NCBI GenBank assembly: GCA_905221295.1 | Contig: CAJNCP010000010.1 | Coordinates: forward strand, 1-48,636 | DNA from: a bacterium | GTDB lineage: Bacteria; Bacillota; Bacilli; Lactobacillales; Streptococcaceae | Direction of reading: 5' to 3' | DNA length: 48,636 bases | Notes under the pieces: model-generated | What the model was told of the DNA's origin: nothing | The model's database searches: none | What the model saw: only the letters and a program-made list of their open reading frames with translations | Program-made: the position numbers and the translations under genes | In this document: piece by piece, positions 43,200 to 48,636 of the stretch | How the letters are laid out: every line of letters begins with the position of its first letter | Position numbering within the stretch: the first letter of the stretch is position 1

Positions 43200-43970
43200 A
43201 TGTCAGTATTAGAGATCAAAGATCTTCACGTTGAGATTGAAGGAAAAGAAATTTTGAAAGGAGTCAATCTGACTCTAAAAACAGGAGAAATCGCAGCTAT
43301 CATGGGACCAAATGGTACTGGTAAATCGACTCTTTCTGCAGCTATCATGGGGAACCCTAACTATGAAGTTACCAAAGGTGAAGTCTTGTTTGATGGCGTA
43401 AACATCCTTGAATTGGAAGTGGACGAGCGTGCGCGTATGGGACTTTTCCTGGCTATGCAATACCCATCTGAAATCCCTGGAATTACCAACGCAGAGTTTC
43501 TTCGTGCAGCCATGAATGCTGGCAAAGAAGACGATGAAAAGATTTCAGTTCGCGAGTTTATCACTAAACTAGACGAGAAAATGGAATTGCTCAACATGAA
43601 AGAAGAAATGGCTGAGCGCTACCTCAACGAAGGTTTCTCTGGTGGTGAGAAAAAACGTAATGAAATTCTTCAACTTTTGATGTTGGAACCTACATTTGCC
43701 CTTTTGGATGAGATTGACTCAGGTCTTGATATTGACGCCCTTAAAGTCGTATCGAAAGGTGTGAATGCTATGCGTGGTGAAAGCTTTGGGGCTATGATCA
43801 TCACTCACTACCAACGTCTCTTGAACTACATCACACCAGACGTGGTACACGTGATGATGGAAGGTCGTGTTGTCCTTTCTGGTGGTCCAGAATTGGCTGC
43901 CCGTTTGGAACGTGAAGGATACGCAAAACTAGCTGAAGAACTTGGCTACGACTACAAGGAAGAATTGTAA
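43200..43970 (+). CDS. sufC: Fe-S cluster assembly ATPase SufC
   Basis: ABC-type ATPase of 256 residues that binds SufB and SufD in the SufBCD scaffold; it is not a transporter. Walker A GPNGTGKST is at 36-44, the signature is FSGGEKKRNEIL and Walker B reads LLDEIDSGLDIDAL. ATG 43200 follows AGAAAGGA; the longer in-frame start at 43179 lies before that site. It is the first gene of the operon sufC-sufD-sufS-sufU-sufB, the standard order in Firmicutes. Confidence 0.96.
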   Translation: MSVLEIKDLHVEIEGKEILKGVNLTLKTGEIAAIMGPNGTGKSTLSAAIMGNPNYEVTKGEVLFDGVNILELEVDERARMGLFLAMQYPSEIPGITNAEFLRAAMNAGKEDDEKISVREFITKLDEKMELLNMKEEMAERYLNEGFSGGEKKRNEILQLLMLEPTFALLDEIDSGLDIDALKVVSKGVNAMRGESFGAMIITHYQRLLNYITPDVVHVMMEGRVVLSGGPELAARLEREGYAKLAEELGYDYKEEL

Positions 43971-43997
43971 TTCCCTCGTATCTTTTAGGAGAAGTAA

Positions 43998-45260
43998 ATG
44001 ACTAAAGAAACTATTAAACTTTTTTCAGAAATGCACGCTGAACCAAGCTGGTTGTCCGACCTCCGTCAAAAAGCTTTTGATAAGATTGAGAGTTTAGAAT
44101 TACCAGTTATTGAGCGTGTCAAATTTCACCGTTGGAATCTGGGGGATGGAACCATCACAGAAAGTGAGCCTTCAGCAAATGTTCCAGACTTCATAGCTCT
44201 AGACAATCACTTGAAATTGGTTCAAGTAGGGACTCAAACTGTATTTGAGCAAATTCCAGTTGAGTTAGCTGAACAGGATGTTGTTTTTACAGACTTCCAT
44301 TCAGCTTTAGAAGAAATTCCAGAGCTTATTGAGGAATTCTTCATGTCATCTGTTAAGTATGACGATGACAAGTTGGCAGCCTACCACACAGCATATTTTA
44401 ATAGTGGTGCTGTTCTCTACATTCCAGATAATGTTGAGATTACAGAGCCAATCGAAGGAATTTTCTACCAAGACAGCGATAGCGATGTGCCATTTAACAA
44501 GCATATCCTGATTATCGCTGGAAAAAATTCTAAGATTAGTTATCTGGAACGTTTAGAGTCACGTGGCGAAGGTAGTGCAAAAGCAACTGCCAATATCACA
44601 GTAGAAGTGATTGCGCGTTCTGGTTCGCAAGTGAAGTTTGCAGCGATTGACCGTCTGGGAGAGAATGTCACTGCCTACATTAGCCGTCGTGGTAAGTTAG
44701 GCAACGATGCAAGCATTGACTGGGCGATTGGTGTCATGAACGAAGGAAGCGTCGTTGCAGACTTTGATAGCGATTTGCATGGAAATGGTAGCCATGCAGA
44801 CCTTAAGGTTGTTGCTCTTTCAAGTGGTCGTCAGGTGCAAGGGATTGATACTCGAGTAACTAACTATGGTTGCAACTCTATCGGAAATATCCTCCAACAT
44901 GGGGTTATCCTTGAGAAAGCAACCTTGACCTTCAACGGTATCGGTCACATCATTAAGGGTGCAAAGGGTGCAGATGCGCAACAAGAAAGCCGTGTTCTCA
45001 TGCTTTCAGACCAAGCACGTTCAGATGCCAACCCAATTCTTTTGATTGACGAAAATGACGTTACTGCAGGTCACGCGGCTTCTATCGGACAAGTAGATCC
45101 AGAAGATATGTACTACCTCATGAGTCGTGGCTTGGATAAGGCAACTGCAGAACGCTTGGTTGTTCGTGGTTTCCTTGGATCTGTTATCGTTGAGATTCCA
45201 GTCAAGGAAGTTCGTGATGAAATGATTGCAACCATCGAAGAAAAATTGTCAAAACGCTAA
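43998..45260 (+). CDS. sufD: Fe-S cluster assembly protein SufD
   Basis: Scaffold subunit of 420 residues with the SufBD beta-helix core and a C-terminal domain ending in YLMSRGLDKATAERLVVRGFLGSVI, the shared SufB/SufD signature. It pairs with SufB and SufC to build Fe-S clusters. TTTTAGGAGAAG precedes the ATG; the operon continues ten bases after its stop with sufS. Confidence 0.95.
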   Translation: MTKETIKLFSEMHAEPSWLSDLRQKAFDKIESLELPVIERVKFHRWNLGDGTITESEPSANVPDFIALDNHLKLVQVGTQTVFEQIPVELAEQDVVFTDFHSALEEIPELIEEFFMSSVKYDDDKLAAYHTAYFNSGAVLYIPDNVEITEPIEGIFYQDSDSDVPFNKHILIIAGKNSKISYLERLESRGEGSAKATANITVEVIARSGSQVKFAAIDRLGENVTAYISRRGKLGNDASIDWAIGVMNEGSVVADFDSDLHGNGSHADLKVVALSSGRQVQGIDTRVTNYGCNSIGNILQHGVILEKATLTFNGIGHIIKGAKGADAQQESRVLMLSDQARSDANPILLIDENDVTAGHAASIGQVDPEDMYYLMSRGLDKATAERLVVRGFLGSVIVEIPVKEVRDEMIATIEEKLSKR

Positions 45261-45267
45261 GGGGTAG

Positions 45268-46924
<1,657 letters not shown>

Positions 46925-46984
46925 GACAAGTTTCTTTTGTCTTATGAATCAGTAGAAATGAAGAAGAATGAAAGAAAGGATATT

Positions 46985-48397
46985 ATGGCTGAAGAAAGAG
47001 TAGAACCAAAACCAATTGACCTTGGTGAATATAAATTTGGTTTCCATGATGATGTAGAGCCTGTCCTATCGACAGGAAAAGGACTCAACGAAGGTGTTAT
47101 CCGTGAATTATCTGCTGCCAAGGGTGAGCCTGAGTGGATGCTGGAGTTCCGTTTGAAGTCTTATGAAACCTTCAAGAAAATGCCTATGCAAACTTGGGGA
47201 GCAGACTTGTCAGAGATTGATTTTGATGACTTGATCTACTACCAAAAACCATCTGACAAACCAGCCCGTTCTTGGGATGATGTACCTGAAAAGATCAAAG
47301 AAACCTTTGAACGTATCGGAATTCCAGAAGCTGAACGTGCTTATCTAGCAGGAGCCTCTGCTCAGTACGAGTCGGAAGTGGTTTATCATAACATGAAAGA
47401 AGAATTTGAGAAGTTAGGAATTATCTTTACAGATACGGATTCTGCCCTCAAGGAATACCCAGACTTGTTTAAACAATACTTTGCGAAGTTGGTACCGCCG
47501 ACTGATAACAAGTTGGCCGCCCTTAACTCGGCAGTATGGTCAGGTGGAACTTTTATCTACGTACCAAAAGGGGTGAAAGTGGATATTCCGCTTCAAACTT
47601 ATTTCCGTATCAACAATGAAAATACAGGTCAGTTTGAACGTACCTTGATTATCGTTGATGAGGGAGCAAGCGTTCACTACGTAGAAGGATGTACAGCGCC
47701 AACATATTCAAGCAACAGCTTGCACGCGGCCATTGTAGAAATCTTTGCTTTGGATGGAGCTTACATGCGCTATACGACCATCCAAAACTGGTCTGATAAT
47801 GTCTATAACTTGGTAACAAAACGTGCCAAAGCTTTGAAAGATGCGACGGTTGAGTGGATTGATGGTAACTTGGGTGCCAAAACAACAATGAAATACCCAT
47901 CTGTTTACCTAGATGGGGAAGGGGCCCGTGGTACCATGCTTTCGATCGCCTTTGCTAATGCTGGTCAACACCAAGATACGGGTGCCAAGATGATCCACAA
48001 CGCTCCACATACAAGCTCGTCTATCGTGTCTAAATCCATTGCGAAAGGCGGAGGAAAGGTGGACTACCGTGGACAAGTAACCTTTAACAAGAACTCTAAG
48101 AAATCTGTTTCTCACATTGAGTGTGATACCATTATCATGGATGACTTGTCAGCATCAGATACCATTCCTTTTAATGAAATTCACAACTCGCAAGTTGCTT
48201 TGGAACACGAAGCCAAGGTATCTAAGATTTCAGAAGAACAACTCTATTACCTCATGAGTCGCGGATTGTCAGAATCTGAAGCAACCGAGATGATTGTCAT
48301 GGGATTTGTGGAGCCGTTCACAAAAGAACTTCCAATGGAATATGCAGTTGAGCTAAACCGCTTGATTAGCTATGAAATGGAAGGGTCTGTTGGGTAA
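46985..48397 (+). CDS. sufB: Fe-S cluster assembly protein SufB
   Basis: Scaffold subunit of 470 residues. It shows the SufB hallmarks [27 protein letters not shown] (sulfur-receiving Cys region) and the C-terminal [27 protein letters not shown] 46985 has GAAAGAAAGGAT before it; the earlier in-frame start at 46937 has no good ribosome site. It is the last gene of the operon; an insertion sequence begins within about 15 bases of its stop. Confidence 0.95.
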   Translation: MAEERVEPKPIDLGEYKFGFHDDVEPVLSTGKGLNEGVIRELSAAKGEPEWMLEFRLKSYETFKKMPMQTWGADLSEIDFDDLIYYQKPSDKPARSWDDVPEKIKETFERIGIPEAERAYLAGASAQYESEVVYHNMKEEFEKLGIIFTDTDSALKEYPDLFKQYFAKLVPPTDNKLAALNSAVWSGGTFIYVPKGVKVDIPLQTYFRINNENTGQFERTLIIVDEGASVHYVEGCTAPTYSSNSLHAAIVEIFALDGAYMRYTTIQNWSDNVYNLVTKRAKALKDATVEWIDGNLGAKTTMKYPSVYLDGEGARGTMLSIAFANAGQHQDTGAKMIHNAPHTSSSIVSKSIAKGGGKVDYRGQVTFNKNSKKSVSHIECDTIIMDDLSASDTIPFNEIHNSQVALEHEAKVSKISEEQLYYLMSRGLSESEATEMIVMGFVEPFTKELPMEYAVELNRLISYEMEGSVG

Positions 48398-48445
48398 GAA
48401 TATGCAAAATCTGCCTCTTTGTCAACTGTAGTGGGTTGAAGTCAG

Positions 48446-48636
48446 CTAAGATCGAGAAAGGATGAATTTCGTCCTTTCTTTTTTGATGTTCAGAGCGATG
48501 AAAATCCGTTTTTTGAAGTTTTCAAAGCTCCGAAAACCAAAGGCATTTCGCTTGATGAGTTTGATGAGATTATTAGTGGCTTCCAATTTGGCGTTAGAAT
48601 AGGGTAGTTGAAGGGCGTTGCCAATTTTCTCTTTGT
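48446..48636 (-). CDS. ISL3-family transposase, C-terminal part
   Basis: An uninterrupted minus-strand frame gives 62 residues before a TAG at 48448-48446. The phrases YSNAKLEATNNLIK, KRNAFGFRSF and RIFIALNIKKE are the conserved C-terminal end of the DDE transposases of IS1167 and relatives, including the Glu of the DDE triad in KLEATN. The gene continues beyond the window edge, so only this end can be judged; no stop or frameshift is seen in it. Confidence 0.88.
   Translation of the reverse strand, partial: KEKIGNALQLPYSNAKLEATNNLIKLIKRNAFGFRSFENFKKRIFIALNIKKERTKFILSRS
48455..48484 (+). terminator. Plus-strand terminator inside the insertion sequence end
   Basis: AGAAAGGAT (48455-48463) pairs with GTCCTTTCT (48471-48479; one G-U pair), followed by five more T. 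It overlaps the last codons of the transposase on the other strand and would stop suf operon transcripts entering the element. Confidence 0.7.

Larger units (their letters stand above)
48410..48636 (-). mobile_element. End of an ISL3-family insertion sequence (IS1167-like), running off the window
   Basis: The sequence GCCTCTTTGTCAACTGTAG near 48410 resembles the terminal repeat of pneumococcal ISL3-type elements as I remember it; the exact outer edge is uncertain by several bases. The transposase end at 48446-48636 supports the call. The other end is outside the window, so it is not known whether the element is complete. Confidence 0.75.

Overview
The window is a low-GC Gram-positive chromosome segment from a streptococcus of the mitis group, most likely S. 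mitis or S. oralis rather than S. pneumoniae. Grounds: proteins and gene order from coaA to sufB match what I remember of the pneumococcal chromosome; there is a long accessory block with an ANT(6)-like gene between parE and parC, a known trait of S. mitis/S. oralis; and ParC carries G52 and D91, alleles typical of viridans streptococci. Species is inferred from memory, not from a search.

Layout. 1-810 is AT-rich non-coding DNA leading into a 1992-residue LPXTG surface protein (811-6789) built of isopeptide-type domains with near-identical DNA repeats. Then come, on the minus strand, bioY and glutathione reductase; on the plus strand a MacAB-like efflux pump (9167-12264) and metG; on the minus strand a small P-loop kinase, rpsT and coaA. 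From 16486 the plus strand carries a small membrane protein and a nucleoside salvage and uptake run: methyltransferase, pdp, deoC, cdd, a BMP-family lipoprotein, one ABC ATPase and two permeases. plsY (minus) follows.

The parE-parC interval (27599-35037) is the accessory region. It holds an AT-rich two-gene restriction-modification system resembling BcgI (nuclease-methyltransferase fusion plus specificity subunit), a cluster of palindromic repeats, a DUF6261-like protein, a GNAT acetyltransferase, a frameshifted Fic gene, a membrane protein, an ANT(6)-like nucleotidyltransferase and a CPBP membrane protease. After parC come ilvE (with a perfect CodY box), a DUF2969 protein, tRNA-Tyr and tRNA-Gln, rpsA, a free-methionine-sulfoxide-reductase-like GAF protein, dnaX, a DUF3272 protein and the sufCDSUB Fe-S operon. 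The window ends inside an ISL3-family (IS1167-like) transposase inserted just after sufB.

The most notable pattern outside the genes is a recurring leaderless start: at four genes (methyltransferase 17093, plsY 25519, GAF protein 40672, DUF3272 protein 42855) an extended -10 box (TGNTANAAT) lies exactly six bases before the ATG, so the mRNA should begin at or within a base of the start codon. The best candidate for a less-described system is the BcgI-like cassette together with the palindromes behind it and the palindromic heptad repeats at the end of its specificity gene. All functions are read from sequence and memory; no database was searched.
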